A DNA stretch of 64,000 nucleotides from Otis tarda. Taxonomy: Eukaryota; Chordata; Aves; Otidiformes; Otididae. Both the position numbers and the translations under genes were made by a program. Below the pieces are notes generated by a model. That model made no database searches. It saw only the letters and a program-made list of their open reading frames with translations, and was not told where the DNA came from. This document shows positions 23,901 to 36,866 of this stretch, one piece after another; the first letter of the stretch is position 1, and every line of letters begins with the position of its first letter. Location: positions 200,893,553 through 200,957,552 of the forward strand of contig CM048552.1 of assembly GCA_026413225.1 (NCBI GenBank), in the 5' to 3' direction.

Positions 23901-25439
23901 CTGGTGGCCTTGCATGACAGATCTGCTACATTTCTGCTGTTTTCAATGCGCAATGCTCCCTTCGTCGAGGCGTCATCCCCCAGAGCAGAAACCATATTAT
24001 TTATAACAACCATTGGTGTCAGAATTATACCACTGTCCAGAGGCACCAGAGGGAGAGGAATCGAGAAGAAAATACAGCATTTGACAAATAAGAATAAAGG
24101 AGTTAAATCTTGAGCTACATCAAAAGCCTGAATGGAAAGCAAAGGTAGACTGCAGCAGCCGCAGCTATGGCAGCTGCTGGGAGGCACTGAGCAACTCCAA
24201 ATATCATTAGGTGTACTTAAATGAAATGGACAAATAAAAAACCTAAAAGAGACAAAGCTTTAGACCTTCTTAATGCCCTACTGGCCCACATTATGTGGGG
24301 TAAAGCTTCTTGTAAGAATGACTGTAATGAGCTTCACTCTTCAGCAAGCCACATGTGCTGTTTCAGCAAGTCAGAGCAAGGCATAGCAGGGGCAAGCTCA
24401 GTTGTTTTCCCTCCATTTAGCATGTAGAGAAAGCTGGGAACCATTGTTTTAATTACCTACGTGCCATCTCTGACTGAGCTATCAGGTAACTCAGCTCTTC
24501 CTTGTTCTCATTATTGTAAAATATCGGTGGGTTAATGGACAGTTATTGCTGACATCAGCACAAAAAGCTGTACTTGGCTATTCCCCAAGAGCCCTGCAGA
24601 GTCTGAACCTCTATGAATATGTATGTTGTGGTTTCTGTTCCTCCTTACGCATCACTGAGAGAAGCCCCGGAGGACCCTGTAACTGGAAGGTAATGAACTT
24701 GTCACTCATACTTGTAAGACTTACTGACAGCAGGGGATATTGCAGAAAGCACGGCCCGAGCTGCTGAGTTTCGGTCCCCACGGAGGCACCTCCAGAAGGA
24801 GAGAGCCTGGCTCAGCTCTGTCTGCGTGGTTTGCAGCCAGGAAGGCACTTTTCCTTAACCTGAACACAGTCAATGTGAAACTGAGACGCGATAAAGCTGA
24901 GGCTCGATATGAAACACAGACACCAGGATGAGATGTCTGTGTGAAATGTTTGCCCAACAGAGCCACGGACTCTGTTACAGAAAGCGGAGAAGTAATTGGC
25001 ACAGTCAAGGGGCCTCAAAGCACTTCAGCACATCATTTCCAAATTTCGTCGGAGAAAAGTACCAAGTGTAAGCAAGGGCATCATGTTTGTGAGAGCTTTG
25101 CTGGTGTAATCTAGTGACAACCTCTGTAGCTCAGCTATTGCCGTGCAGTATAAATGCAGAGGGGCCTCCACAGAGCCAGTTTAAGGCCACAGTGACAAAC
25201 AGACCTTGATGAAACAGGATAGCTGTAGAAGGGACAGATAACCTGTTAGCCAGACCAGCAGCCAACTCAAAACCCTGCTCACGCCAGCACATACGCAGTT
25301 CAGGGTCATTCTCACCCTTCCCACAGTCAAGGCAGTCATGTCCATGCTAACAAATCACCTCATTTGCGCAGACACAAGTCAATTTGTTACCCCAGGTGCC
25401 CTGAAAAAGTTGTAAACCTGAGTGACATTTAAACTATTA

Positions 25440-25620
25440 GCTTCTGTTCAGTTCGCGGCTCCAAGCGTGCCAATTAAAAGGACAGCAAGGCATTAAAAAA
25501 ATGTTGGTTTAGGCTGGTTGCAGTGAGAATTTGCTATCAGTTATTAAAGCTTTCCAAATGTCTGCTGGAATGATTCCCCAACAAAATGCCAGAAGCTTCT
25601 TGAAATTTCCAAGTAAGTCG
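25440..25620. other. Candidate conserved non-coding block
   Basis: Repeat-free and non-coding in all frames, with a ccaattaaaagg motif, an attaaag motif and complex, non-repetitive composition. The call rests on appearance only and is weak. Confidence 0.18.
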
Positions 25621-28600
25621 TAGATGACCAGGACTTTAACATCATACACAGATACATTTTTGTACCTGTCTTAAATTTAGATTCCATTGTATCTTTGTAT
25701 ACATTTTAACGGCTACGTAGATTTTGTAACAGCTTTCTCAGACTGATGAGTCAGAGGTTAAAGACACAGATTTGCTCCAAACAACCATACTGTAATACAG
25801 CACAGACATGAAAAAGACCTATTAGTTACTCTGCTCTGTTTTCCTGGCCACTATGAAATTGTTCCCAAAAGTGCATTTTGCAATACTTTGCCCAGACTTC
25901 TTTTATTTGACCGAAGAGCTGAGCAGCTGACCACTGCTTCTCTTGGGACATTTTACCACAGTTTAACGAACTTCACATTTAGGAAATATTTTTTCCAGAC
26001 ATTCAGTCTTGTAGGTTTTCTTTCCTTTTTTTATGATTCCTTTTTATAACATACCTCCCATAACTAACTGAAAAGTTTACCTAAATCATGCTCTTACTAA
26101 ATGTGAAAAGCATTCCCAACTGGAGAAAAAGCATGCTTCCTCCTGCCACAAACTTGCCAAAAATTACATTTTGCTTTTCAGTACTGGCCTATATAAAAGA
26201 TAAGAATCTACTATTACTAGCAATTTTTGAGCAATTATTTTGGCGGAGAGTGCATAAGTTTTTCAGATATATCTGAGGACCAGAAACTCAAAAAAAAACC
26301 CCTCAGGCACCTCACGTAGCCTTTAGGGAGAATGCGCTCAGGAAAATCCTAAATGGAAATCCTGAAAGCTTCTGGCTCAGCTGCTGTGTAAATCTAAAGC
26401 CATAGTCTTCACAGCATACCACTTCGAGCCTAAAATGTATCTTCCTGCCTGAGAAAATCTTAAAGTAGATCTGTCAATTTAACTTGAGGTCTGATTTTTC
26501 TCAAAATTGAAGGGTGTTTGGATGTAGGATTTTAGTTCATATGTATCTGTAAAGCTAGAGAAAAGTTTTATACTTTGTCTACAGTTTCAGTAAGGAAGTC
26601 TCTGTATTTCCTAAACTTTCACCTACAGTAGGTCTGTTCCTTCAGACCTGGAACACTAGAAATGGCAGGTAAGGGCAGGAGTGAGTGGGGACAATCACTT
26701 CCACTTTGGCAAAATTTATTGTGTGATATTCTCCAGCAGAGTACACATATTAAACTAATAGTGCAGGAAAAAAATATAAGATTATATAGGAATTCATATA
26801 TATATATGCAAAAAGCCAAACCAAACAAAAATAACACTGATACCAAGGAAAGTGAAATAAAAGAAAAAAACCACAACAGCCTTAGTGTTATGTTACTCTA
26901 GACCCCTCATAACTGCAGATGCTGCTGCCCATCCTTTGTGTGCCCATCCTGATTACAGATTTACTTAGTCCCAGATCAAGCACCATATTTTTCCTCAAGC
27001 TTTTCCTTTACAAATGTTCTTGGAAAGCCATGTCCTGACAGACTAGAACTGCAAGATTACATTCAGCTTGAGCTAAAATTCAGATACTTTAAAAAGGTGG
27101 GCATTATTCAGCAGTTTCTCTTTGAAACTTGTACTTCCCTTGTTATTTTTAATTTACTCACTTTTCTCCCTGTGTCACTGTGATAATACTCCCTTGGTAT
27201 TTTTTCATCCTTTTTCCAAATGTGGATCTTACTTTCCCTTCAGCCCACATTGACTTGTCTGTAATTGATCATTTAGTAGCACAATGTACAAAGTGGCTCC
27301 TGAGCTGTGTTTAATCATTGCAGACATTTATCCTGGTAGAGAAGTTAAAGTAAGTTTAACTCATTTGTGCTTTTAGGAAAACATTGTTTGCATCTAAAGA
27401 ATTTATACAATACTTCCCAGGGGTGCTTTTCTACAACAGTGTAATTTTTACATTGTGTCTTTTCAAACAGATACCTTAAGGCACACTATTAAATTATATT
27501 TCTCTGGTGCACTAAGGACCCACAATACTTTGTATTCATAATGGTGTTCAGATTGCTTTGATTTTTTTTTTTCTTTCATTAGAAACGGGATTTAAGCATG
27601 GGGTTTCCACACAGGACCACACCTGAGTCTTGTGGAAGAGCTGTAGCAGAACTGGTGGCAACTAGATTCAGATAAATACTGATGCAGAAATCACAGCTGT
27701 GGAAATATCCTGAAACTGGAGTCTGTTGGGCTGTGCAATGCAGAACTGTGTGCTGGGCTGCCCCTGTCCGCACAGCAGCCTGGGGTAGGCAGGGGGAGAG
27801 ACAGAGTCGTGGGTTTGTGCACGAACATCTCTTGAAACTGATCCCAAAGCATCAGTATCAAAGGCATCACCCGTGTTTGCAGGCTGCATTTGCAGATACG
27901 GTTCTTCACCTGGGCTGTGCTGGAGGGAAGCTCGGCATCCCCTGCAGAGATGATTTCTCTGCAGAAAGGGAGCAGAGCAGCAGTCACTGAGGGTTTGTCC
28001 CACAGTGTATAGCAGAAAACACTTCATCCTCAAGAACACTTTTTTCCTAGCTTGCTGTCTGTCTGAGACAAACTACAGTGTCCTTAAGAATTGTTAACCT
28101 CTGACAGAAAGGAGAAAGGTTGCACAGTAAGCTCTTCTTTTCTATTTTTATTAGACTTACTCATAGATGGAGAAAACAGATCTCTGTATGTGGTATCAAG
28201 TCCTGTGTGCCTGGAAGCTGAGCTGTATTTTTAGCTGCATCTAGTAGGTCTGATAACAGCTATAAGCACTCTCCCCAGATCTTGCACTGTTTACATCCTT
28301 AGACCTTCACAGCTATAGCACTGCCAGTACATTAACAACATTATCATTGTCATTGCCAGATCACAGCTGAGGTAGCTGAAAAATAAGTTCCACATGGATC
28401 TCACAAGCACTGTGAAGATTGTCACTGCTCCTAATCGTGTTATATGTGAAACAACTGGAAAGGGCAAGAAATTGTACTAATCCCATGGCCAGTGTGCCAC
28501 CTTCAATTACTGAAGATGTCATTAAAAGTGAATCAGCTATGTAGGTAGGCAGATGAAGAAAAAATTCACAGTGCTAAATAGATTGGCTCTTTCTGCCTCT

Positions 28601-29334
28601 TCTGATAGTGATGTCTAATGGAAAATCCCCACGTAGCTCAGCTGGCCCTGCATGCATAGTTTCTGAGTACCATCTGGTACTGGAGGAACAGGGACGGTGG
28701 CACAGGAAGGCGTCAGTGACTTCTGCTCAGCTCTGCTCCCCTCAGGACTGCCTGCCCTGAGCTTACCTGGCTGACAGCACTGCAGAGTTTCCTACAGGCT
28801 CCCTTGATCCACCCTGTCCAGTGGTGGGTATTAAATGCTGGGTGAAGAGGTTAATTCGGGACGTGAGTTGTAGCCCCCTTTGATACTACCCACATCTCCT
28901 TCTGCAGATCACCCTGTGACGTAGATGCTGAAAGAGTCGTCTTTGTCAGCAAATGCTTATTTTAAAAATGTCCATGTCACTGCAAAGCATTGCTTAATTC
29001 ATCCTTTCGAAAGGGAAAAGTATTTAGAGCAAAGTTGAAGTGCAATAAAAATCCTTTGCAGATGGAAACTGCCTCTTTTATCAGCTGTCCTCAGCTCAGC
29101 TCAGCTCTGCCTCGGGGGCTGTCAGCAGCTCCCAGCAATGTAATGCTGTACCTCGGGGGAAGTCCAAGGGAAGTTGACTTACACAGAAGACAATGCAGGG
29201 GATTTTTCTTGTTAAGCAAAACATGTCCTCTTTAATGAGCACCCACTGATGCAGAGTGAAGATGTAGATGAAGGGCCACCTCACAGCTTGGCATGCAGAC
29301 TCTGGAGTGGAGAAAAGTGGAGAAGATCTGCAAG

Positions 29335-29470
29335 TCATAGAATCAGTTGGAGTTGGAAGGGACCTTTAAAGGTCATCTAGTCCAACCCCCCTGCAAGGAG
29401 CAGGGACATCTCCAACCAGATCAGGTTGCTCAGAGCCCCGTCCAACCTGGCCTTGCATGTTTCCGGGGAA
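29335..29470 (-). mobile_element. CR1 LINE 3' fragment, short
   Basis: About 135 bp of reverse-strand CR1. It runs from a single catagaatc octamer through gggacctttaaaggtcat and ctgcaaggagcagggac to ccaacctggccttgcatg, then stops abruptly. The sequence is close to the young copies, so the shortness reflects 5' truncation at insertion and not decay. Confidence 0.93.
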
Positions 29471-32262
29471 GTCCTGTGCCATCCCTGTCTCTCTCAGCTC
29501 AGAAAATATTTGGGCCTTAAAACAATGACTTTGATGTGGCCTTTTTGCAGTTCTGTGCATCCATCTGTCCCATTGCCTTTTGAGCAATCAAGGAATGCCA
29601 CCTCTTCGTGTTACTGTTTCAGGTATTTTACAGAGGAAATGTAAGTCCCCGTTGTGACACAGCAGCTTGGTAGCAGGCATGAGGAATGTGATTTGTGCCT
29701 CTTTTTTTGCCTAAAATGTTCACAGATAGCAAATATTTTTATAGGTTAATCACTTTCACGTTTTCTTAACATATGCAAACAGAGCTGGCCAGAGGAATGT
29801 TTTGGCACGTGCTCTAGAACCTGATTTGTCTTCCTTAAGAACCACTAACATTTTGGGAAGATGCTGCAGCTGACCTTCAACTCTGTCGGTTAATACATAA
29901 CTTCATGACCAAGTACATTAAATTATTTATCGTCCCTTTTGTCCCTCAGTTGCCTTTTTAGTGGAACATTATGCCCTGTTTTACCTTGATGCTGCCCATG
30001 GTGAACATGTAACTTCAACAGATTGCCAAGGAATCTCACAGAGTGGTTCCTGTTTGCCAAAATAAATCCCATACCTCTGAACAATACACAGCCAGAAAAC
30101 ATGAGGATTTCTCATTGGCTTACAAAGAGAGATTTGTGAAAGCTTAAATCCTCCCAAAATCTTGCATTTGGACATGTTTTGGAGCATGGACCTCCACTTT
30201 TGCCCCATTCTCGTGTTTTCCCAACATGCTTTCCATGGATTTTTACTAAGAATGGGGCACAGAGGCACATCTCTGTAGTCTTCCAGAGCTACAGCAGACA
30301 CATTTGGTTTTACTGATTCAGAAATTCTAACTTTTACAGCTTCTTCAGAAGTACTTGAGCCTGAGGTAGAAAAGTGAAAAAAAAACCCAAAAACCTAAAA
30401 AACAGAGGCCAGCCTAAAAATCAATATTTCCTGGCAACTAACCAGCAGTATACATTCATTCTTCCTCTGATACAGAGTCAGTAGCTGACACCATGTATTT
30501 TGCCTGCTTAGAACCTATGTCCTCCATTTCAGAGAATAATTGCAGGGAGCAGTGCCTCCAGTACTCTTCTTTGTATAGTGCAATGAAGTCTCCAGAGGCA
30601 AAATGTAATATGAATGCAACATGATTATTAAAAAATATTATCTGGATTTCTTCTCCATTAAGCACTCACAGAAACCTGTCTAACTTCTGGGAAACATTTA
30701 TCTACACGGGCTTCAACTCATAATAAAACTGATCCTGTACTCTTCACTAAGGCAGAAGCCCTGCTGAACAACTGGACTGACTCATTTAAAATACAGGTCT
30801 ATATCAGGTCATTATGAGTTTACATCATATAGGCACTTCGTTACTCCCTGGGAAAACAAAGTGGAAAAGAATGACTTAACTAAAGGGGAACAGATCCTGT
30901 AAACAACTGTTTTCCTTGTTTAAATTAAAGCCACTTACATTTTTATATACAAGATTGAAAATTAATCCAAATTCCAACAAATGTCCCATTCTCTTGTGTT
31001 CATACATAAACTATTTGGAATTAGTCAATCTGGCTGCTTCAAAGGGAAAAATGCAGATCTAAAATTCAGGCACTGTGTTACAGCAGCGAATGAGTTTTTA
31101 GGACTGAAAACAGAAGTTGGTAATGGAAACTGCAACTCATTCTTAATTATGTCAGTGTGAGCATGCTGTTCTAATATGCACAGTAAAACCTTATAAAATA
31201 ACAAGACTGCAAGGTTTACTGCAGTAACTGTGCATTAACAGGCAATAAAACACACATCATTTATAGCAAATTCAGTCAGTTATAAATTTCAGCACTTACT
31301 GCTATTTTATAGTACCTATAATGAACACAGAGCTGTGATTTGCATTCAGATTGTGCACGTAAGAAGCAATTCAGGAAGCTATGCAGTACTTTCATGAATA
31401 CAAAGCATGGTTCTCTGCTGACTGCTGTGTAGAAAATGTACAAAGGGATGAGGCAGAGTTCCTCTGACACTTTCAGTAAAACATAATTCCTCTCTCCGTT
31501 AACAGAATGCATTGTACACACTCACATACATAAGGGTTATATCGCAGTTGCTGCGGGAACAGCTCATCCTCCTCAAAATGAATGTCAATGCAAGTGAATA
31601 CAGATCTGCAGAACTGCTAATGAAATGTTAGGGCTTTGTCCAGCTATAGAGAAGGTATTAAACAAGATCTAAGCACACTACATTAATTCTTGAAGCCTGT
31701 GAATCTCCTTTTTCTTTCCCTGTTTACGAACTTAGAATTACACTTTGCCTCAGCTAGAGGCTAGTGTTAATACCTCACTTCAGGTCACTGCCTTGCCAAT
31801 GAAGGCATCCCATTCAAGTTCAGCTGTGGAGGAGACTGTCCTCCAGCTCTGTCACAGTAGGATGTCAGTTCATTGCCAATCTTGCAGGAAATAAAGGGTC
31901 TTTTTGACTACATATGTACCATAAAACCCAGAAATATTTTTTAGTTCCTGGAACCAAGCACAAAACACAGCTGTCTCCTCACCTCACCACATGCAGAGGC
32001 TTGAGCACAAACCAGCTCCTGCTGCTTCTCTCCTGCTCCCCAGGACACACATGCTATTCTCCACATGCGAGGAGCCTGCCAGGAGGCACCAGGCATTCTG
32101 AGCAGCTGTTGTGTACACCATTAGCAGAAAAAATAGCAAACCATAGTCATAATCTCCAAGAAATGAATTGCACTTCCTTTAGTAAGATTAAGTTCTGTAG
32201 TCCATCCAGTTGCTAAATTGAAGTCTATTTCCAAAAGATAAGGCGCTAAGCACTCTGTTTAC
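29471..32262. other. Stretch without a recognised gene
   Basis: No exon, RNA gene or repeat family recognised. It contains a short A-rich run near 30377-30405. The bases before 32264 end in tact, which is repeated after the following LTR. Confidence 0.5.
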
Positions 32263-32817
32263 TTGCACTGGATCTGGCTGGGACAGAGTTAATTTTCTTT
32301 ATAGCAGCCCATATGGTGCTGTGTTTTGGATCTGTGACTAAAACAGTATTGATAACACACCAATGTTTTGGCTGTTGCTGAACAGTGCTTACACAGCGTT
32401 AAGGTCTTCTCTGTTTGCCATTTTCCCCTCACCGGCAACAAAGTTGAGGGTGGACAGGAATTTGTGAGGGGACACAGCTGGGATAGCTGGCTGAAACTGG
32501 TCAAAGGGATATTCCATACCATATGATGTCGTAGTCAGTAATTAAAAAAATAAAGGTGTGTGTGGGTTGTCTTCCATGGTAGCTATCGTTCAGGGACGAC
32601 TGGGCATTGGCCTGCTTGTGGAAGGTGGTGAGTGGTTGCTTTTGCATCACTTGCTGGTTTGTTCGTTTGATTTTTTTTTTTCTCTTTTCTTCACTTTTAA
32701 ACAGTCTCTATCTTGACCTACAAGATTTTTCATTCTTGCTCTTCCTATTCTCTCCCCCATCCCAAGTGGCGTTGGGCAGTCAGCGAGCAGCTGCTGGCCG
32801 GGATTAACCCACTATGC
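32263..32817 (+). mobile_element. Solo LTR, second family, forward copy
   Basis: An LTR of about 550 bp starting tgcactgg and ending near taacccactatgc. Landmarks shared with the copies at 33260 and 45066 are the gacagagttaa 5' motif, the ggggacacagctggg segment, the caaagggatattcca segment with catatgatgtc after it, and the tttaaacagtctctatcttgacc R/U5 segment. The TATA position is degraded (aattaaaaaa). A possible 4-bp duplication tact is found on both sides, if the 3' end is placed at 32817. No internal viral sequence follows, and there is no primer-binding-site-like tgg, so this is a solo LTR with moderate decay. Confidence 0.85.
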
Positions 32818-33259
32818 TACTGTATCCTGCATGTCGATAAAACTGGTTCTAAATTGATAGATTCTGCTTGAATTAGCTTATCACTAATGACTACAGATTT
32901 TGCTGTATGTTGTCATTGATCTGGCAATGGCTCTTTTGAAAGGCTTTGCGATATCTCGGACCCGTTCTGCTTTAACTTAGATTAGCACAAATAATCAACA
33001 GGAACATCAAAAGCAGAAAAAAAAATAATCCAGTTTGGTAACTATTATTAACAATTGTTGAACAGATCAGACTACTATGTTATATACCATCTTTGATTTC
33101 ATATACATTCTGGAGTTTGGTTGTCTTTTGGCTGAATAATGATGGTGCAAAGCTGTTAGGAAGAACCAGTAGGACTGCACATAGAAGGCTAGCAAGATTA
33201 CCTGCACATTGATATAGGAAACTCTGCATTTAATCTGTGCAGATTGTATCATATGAAAA
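32818..33259. other. Spacer between two inverted LTRs
   Basis: About 440 bp of AT-rich sequence with no retroviral coding remnants that I can see. It separates LTR copies pointing toward each other. Confidence 0.5.
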
Positions 33260-33690
33260 AGGTGAAAAGGCCCAACTGGCAACTAAGCATCACATAGCCC
33301 CTCGCTCACTCCGTCCAGGTGGGATGAGGGAGAGAATCAGAAGAGTAAAAGTGAGAAAACTCATGGGTTGAGATAAAGACAGTTTAATAAGTAAAGCAAA
33401 AACTGTGCATGCAAGGAAATCAAAACAAGGAACTTATTCACTACTTCTCATTGGCAGGCAGGTGTTCAGCTGTCTCCATGAAAGTAGGGCTCCACGTAAT
33501 GGTTACTTGGAAAGACAAACACCATCACTCCAAATCTTCCCCTCTTCATTCCTCTTCCAGCAGCTTTCTATGCTGAACATGATGTCATGTGGTATGGGAT
33601 GTTCCTTTGGTCAGTTGGGGTCAGTGGTCCTAGCTGTGTCCCCTCCAAATTCCTTGTGTACCTCCAGTCTACTCACTGGAGATGGTACCA
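33260..33690 (-). mobile_element. Truncated LTR, second family, reverse copy
   Basis: The reverse complement of the 32263 family. Reading 5' to 3' on the reverse strand it contains ggggacacagctagg, ccaaaggaacatcccat, catgacatcatg, tttgtctttccaag, ttacttattaaactg and, at the end, cttagttgccag. The 5' part of U3 (the first 150-200 bp) is missing or decayed beyond recognition after about 33690. The remaining part is better preserved than the neighbouring forward copy. Ends are approximate. Confidence 0.85.
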
Positions 33691-34609
33691 GCAAGTGTAC
33701 CTACAAACACACACTCCTAATACCTTATTCTCAGTACTAAAAATGGCTTAACATAAACCTAGGAAGTGTTACTGAAGACAATATAACATTATAAAGTGAA
33801 GTTTCCTCTCTAGAGGTTTGTTTCTATGGAAAATGGGAAAATAGCACAGAAAAAAACCTCACCTAACCTTGACAGGTTTCTGGCCAACTCAGAAGCACTG
33901 ATTTTTGTCACTGTCAATTCTAAGAGCCAGTCAGAGGTTTTAGACTCTGACACATCACTCAGCAATGCCTGTTAAAGGCTTAGCAAGTTACCACCTGTCA
34001 AGGGAGCTCCTGCAACTGAACATGTGTACACTGTCCCGGTGGCAATGTAGAGTGCACTTTCTTAATTTCTATATGAAAAAGAATTACTTCAGTGATACTT
34101 ATTTCAGCGTCAGAATTTCATCATCTCACCAACTTTTCTGCATCTAGATACCTGTAAGTAAGTTTGTTAAAAAAAAAAAGAGAGAGGTTGTGGTAAGTTG
34201 GGTTAGCTGAAACTTGTGCACAGCCAGATGAAATGGATGGCAATAATAAGAATTTAATTAGACTAAGTTTACTTTATACCGTGTGTACCCGTAAGTGTCT
34301 CTACCCGTAAGTGTCTCTACCTGTTTCACTAGAAAGTGTATAATCACACTTTTCAAGTTAAACACAACTTTCACATTTATAAGACAAAGCATTGACAGTG
34401 TGTGGACTACTGGAGAAAAATACTGATTAAATTGTCTTACATTTTGACGTATGAATACATTTTGTTTAGTGCTTCACTCCCCTCCATAGCTGTAATGAAC
34501 TAGGTTCTTTCAAACTTGTTCTAATAAGTACATTCTAGTAAAAACAATAACATTTACTGAACTGAAAGAGTGCAACAATTGCAAATACTGAATTCTTGGC
34601 TATTACTTT
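33691..34609. other. Stretch without a recognised gene
   Basis: Nothing recognisable apart from an A11 run near 34171 and the short tandem duplication at 34286-34323. Confidence 0.5.
34286..34323. repeat. 16-bp tandem duplication, about 2.4 copies
   Basis: The unit tacccgtaagtgtctc occurs twice back to back without change (34286-34301 and 34302-34317), followed by a partial third copy (tacctg). Perfect identity suggests a recent duplication. Confidence 0.85.
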
Positions 34610-35170
34610 TTCCCTTTTAGAACTGCCTAACGGATAACCTGGCTGAGCCACTGCAATCTTGCAAACAGCCATTCCTCTTGTTGCTAAAATTAAAATGATT
34701 TCCCAGATGATTTCATATTTTTCCTGTGGAGCAGGGTCACTGAGACATCACACATCATTGTCTGCCTGCGATCTATCATAATTTGCAATGATTTCAACAT
34801 TTTAAATAAACATCACCAACTGCTCAGTTTCTTGAGTTTTCAATTATGTATAATTAATCCCTGCCTGTCAGTGTGTTTAGACGCCAGCATTGCCAGCTCA
34901 GCCATGCACACGACATGCGCGAGGGTACTCGGGGCTCTCTGCTGTGGATCAGGCTGCCCCACATCATTTAACCTGGGGCAGTGTGATATTAATCATGACA
35001 GCCTTGATCTTTCCTGGCCAGGCACTGGGCCTAGGTTAAATGCAAAAGGTGCTGGCAAAGCTATTGGAGAGGGATTAAAATCTCAATTTAACCTCCAAAG
35101 ATTGTACTTTACTACAGCCATTCGTTTGGAAGGACAGAATTTGACTCACCATGAGGGACTTGACTTTTCA
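34610..35170. other. Candidate conserved non-coding element cluster
   Basis: About 560 bp free of recognisable repeats, with complex composition, several homeodomain-type taatta and atta cores (for example around 34850 and 34990) and an imperfect hairpin at 34965-35042. Its texture differs from the surrounding drifting AT-rich DNA. This is how deeply conserved vertebrate enhancers often look. An open frame of 118 codons (34832-35188) overlaps it but has no recognisable domain, so I do not call an exon. Conservation itself cannot be seen from one sequence. Confidence 0.35.
34965..35042. repeat. Imperfect inverted repeat, possible stem-loop
   Basis: The left arm catttaacctggggcagtg (34965-34983) pairs with the right arm cactgggcctaggttaaatg (35023-35042). 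The first ten bases, catttaacct, pair without error, as do the five or so innermost (cagtg with cactg); a few mismatches and a one-base bulge lie between. The loop is about 39 nt. It is close in size to a pre-miRNA hairpin, but it has no independent support as an RNA gene. Confidence 0.6.
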
Positions 35171-36851
35171 GCCACTCATGCACAATAAGCAACAATTTTT
35201 GCAGTCAGCCTGCTTCTCTTAGCTTCTATGAGTAGGTTGGAAGCACTTCTAAGGAGCAATCCATAATATTTTAAGCTTCCTGAGCTCATTAGAAGACCAA
35301 TTGAATTTTGAAACCTGGAAAGGAAAAATGGCTTTGCGATATAATACCAAAGAGAATTGCTGCACATTGAAGATGTGCAGAAAAGATGGGCATTGCCATA
35401 CCTGCTGGGATCGGTGACACATATGGTTTACAGGATAACAGATATTGTTAGGTGTAAGCACTAATGAGAGCTGTTCTTAGTAAACAAACTTTAATTCAGC
35501 TTGATGCAATGCCCAGCTAACGATACAGATACAGGATAAAAGCACGGATACATGTATAAAAGATGATAAGGTGGAGGTGACTTGGATAGATGGTATCTCC
35601 TGGTCATGGACCTTCAATATTTTATAGACTTCTGGTTTCAGCTCCTTCAGGAACCTTTTGCTGTTTGGACCCGTGTTAAGAGGGTCCTTGGTGTGTGACT
35701 AACCCAGCTTTAGCACCAGCTGCTGGAATGACTCATTGCAGATTTTCCCTTCTGAAGAAAATAAACATCTCATACTAAAAATAGCTGTTTCATTCTGATA
35801 TTGATTTTGTTTATTTTTTCTCTTGGAGCTGAAAAACTGTTTTTTTTTCTACAAACACACTTTTAAGAAACTATGTGTAAGATTAAAGATTTCAAGATTC
35901 TTGCTAAATCATTTATTCTCTTCAGGCACATATCATCTAACTTCACTGCAGCAGTCTCACTTCATGCCATTAAACATTATCTCAAGGTTTCCACTGTAAT
36001 AGGATTTGGCAAGTTGATGCTTAGCATAATAAGTCCCAGTCTGAGCTGAACATCAATATTCAGAACTTTGGGGAAACTTATGGAGCACATCAGCCTTTAA
36101 GGGGTGTTTTAAAGAAAACAGCACGAGTATTTTATGTGCATATTTGACCCTTTATGGATCTAAAACTTCATGCAGAGAGAGAAAAACAAGTATGGTCGTT
36201 ATATGCAGGTTAGCCTTGGGTAAGAGTTGAATCTCGTTCTAATTACTCTAATTGTTTTCCTCTGAGCTAGGTCTATAGAGGTCAGGTTATATTCCATGCT
36301 GGAGATTTTTACCCAACGTTTTTCTCCAGGAATAGCAACACAGGTATTGAGCAAACTCTACACCTTTTCATGTTTTGTAAGTAATAGCGAATCTTGCCCC
36401 CATGCGTAATGTTCATCCCATTATTACTATGCAATGAAACTGTAATGTATTAATGGAATCTGGAAATAGTCTTGAAGTCTCATGTATTTTTCAACATACT
36501 GAAATGTGTCTCAGCATATTTTACTAGCATATGACATTGTCATTTTCCATCAGGTGAAGAACAAGAAGCAAGGGAGGGAGATATACTTTCCTCCTACAAG
36601 CCCTGTAGTAAAAACAGCTAAAATTAGGAGAGGAACTAATTGCATTGAGACTAGCCCCCTTTATCAACACTTGATTTGCTGCAGAATCACACAACCTCTG
36701 CCTCCTCAAAATCTAAATATTCATCAAAAAATACCATTTAAATCTAGTAATGTACTAGGTGTCATCAGAGCTTTAACTTCACTGTGAGTGAGAATTGCAC
36801 TAAGGTACTCAATACAACTTTTCCTATGTGCTACTAAATGCCTAATGTTGA

Positions 36852-36866
36852 TTTTTTTTTTTTTTT
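36852..36866. repeat. T15 homopolymer
   Basis: An uninterrupted run of fifteen T. No retrotransposed sequence is recognisable next to it. Confidence 0.85.

Larger units (their letters stand above)
20511..29334. other. Long stretch without a recognised gene
   Basis: Nearly 9 kb with no repeat family I can name and no defendable exon. Single-base runs include T13 at 21052-21064 and short A runs near 21310 and 21798. Two sub-blocks look like possible conserved non-coding elements (20780-20900 and 25440-25620). Two GC-richer blocks, about 24540-25260 and 27590-28000, carry overlapping open frames on both strands. Overlap on both strands without a protein signature argues against coding. A gtataaatg motif occurs near 25149, but nothing downstream supports a gene. 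Confidence 0.5.

Noticed and set aside
25149-25157. gtataaatg as a gene promoter
   Set aside because: One TATA-like match with no downstream coding sequence, CpG island or initiator context.
27668-28039. Overlapping frames of about 100 codons on both strands as an exon
   Set aside because: Both strands are open over the same bases, typical of locally GC-rich non-coding DNA.
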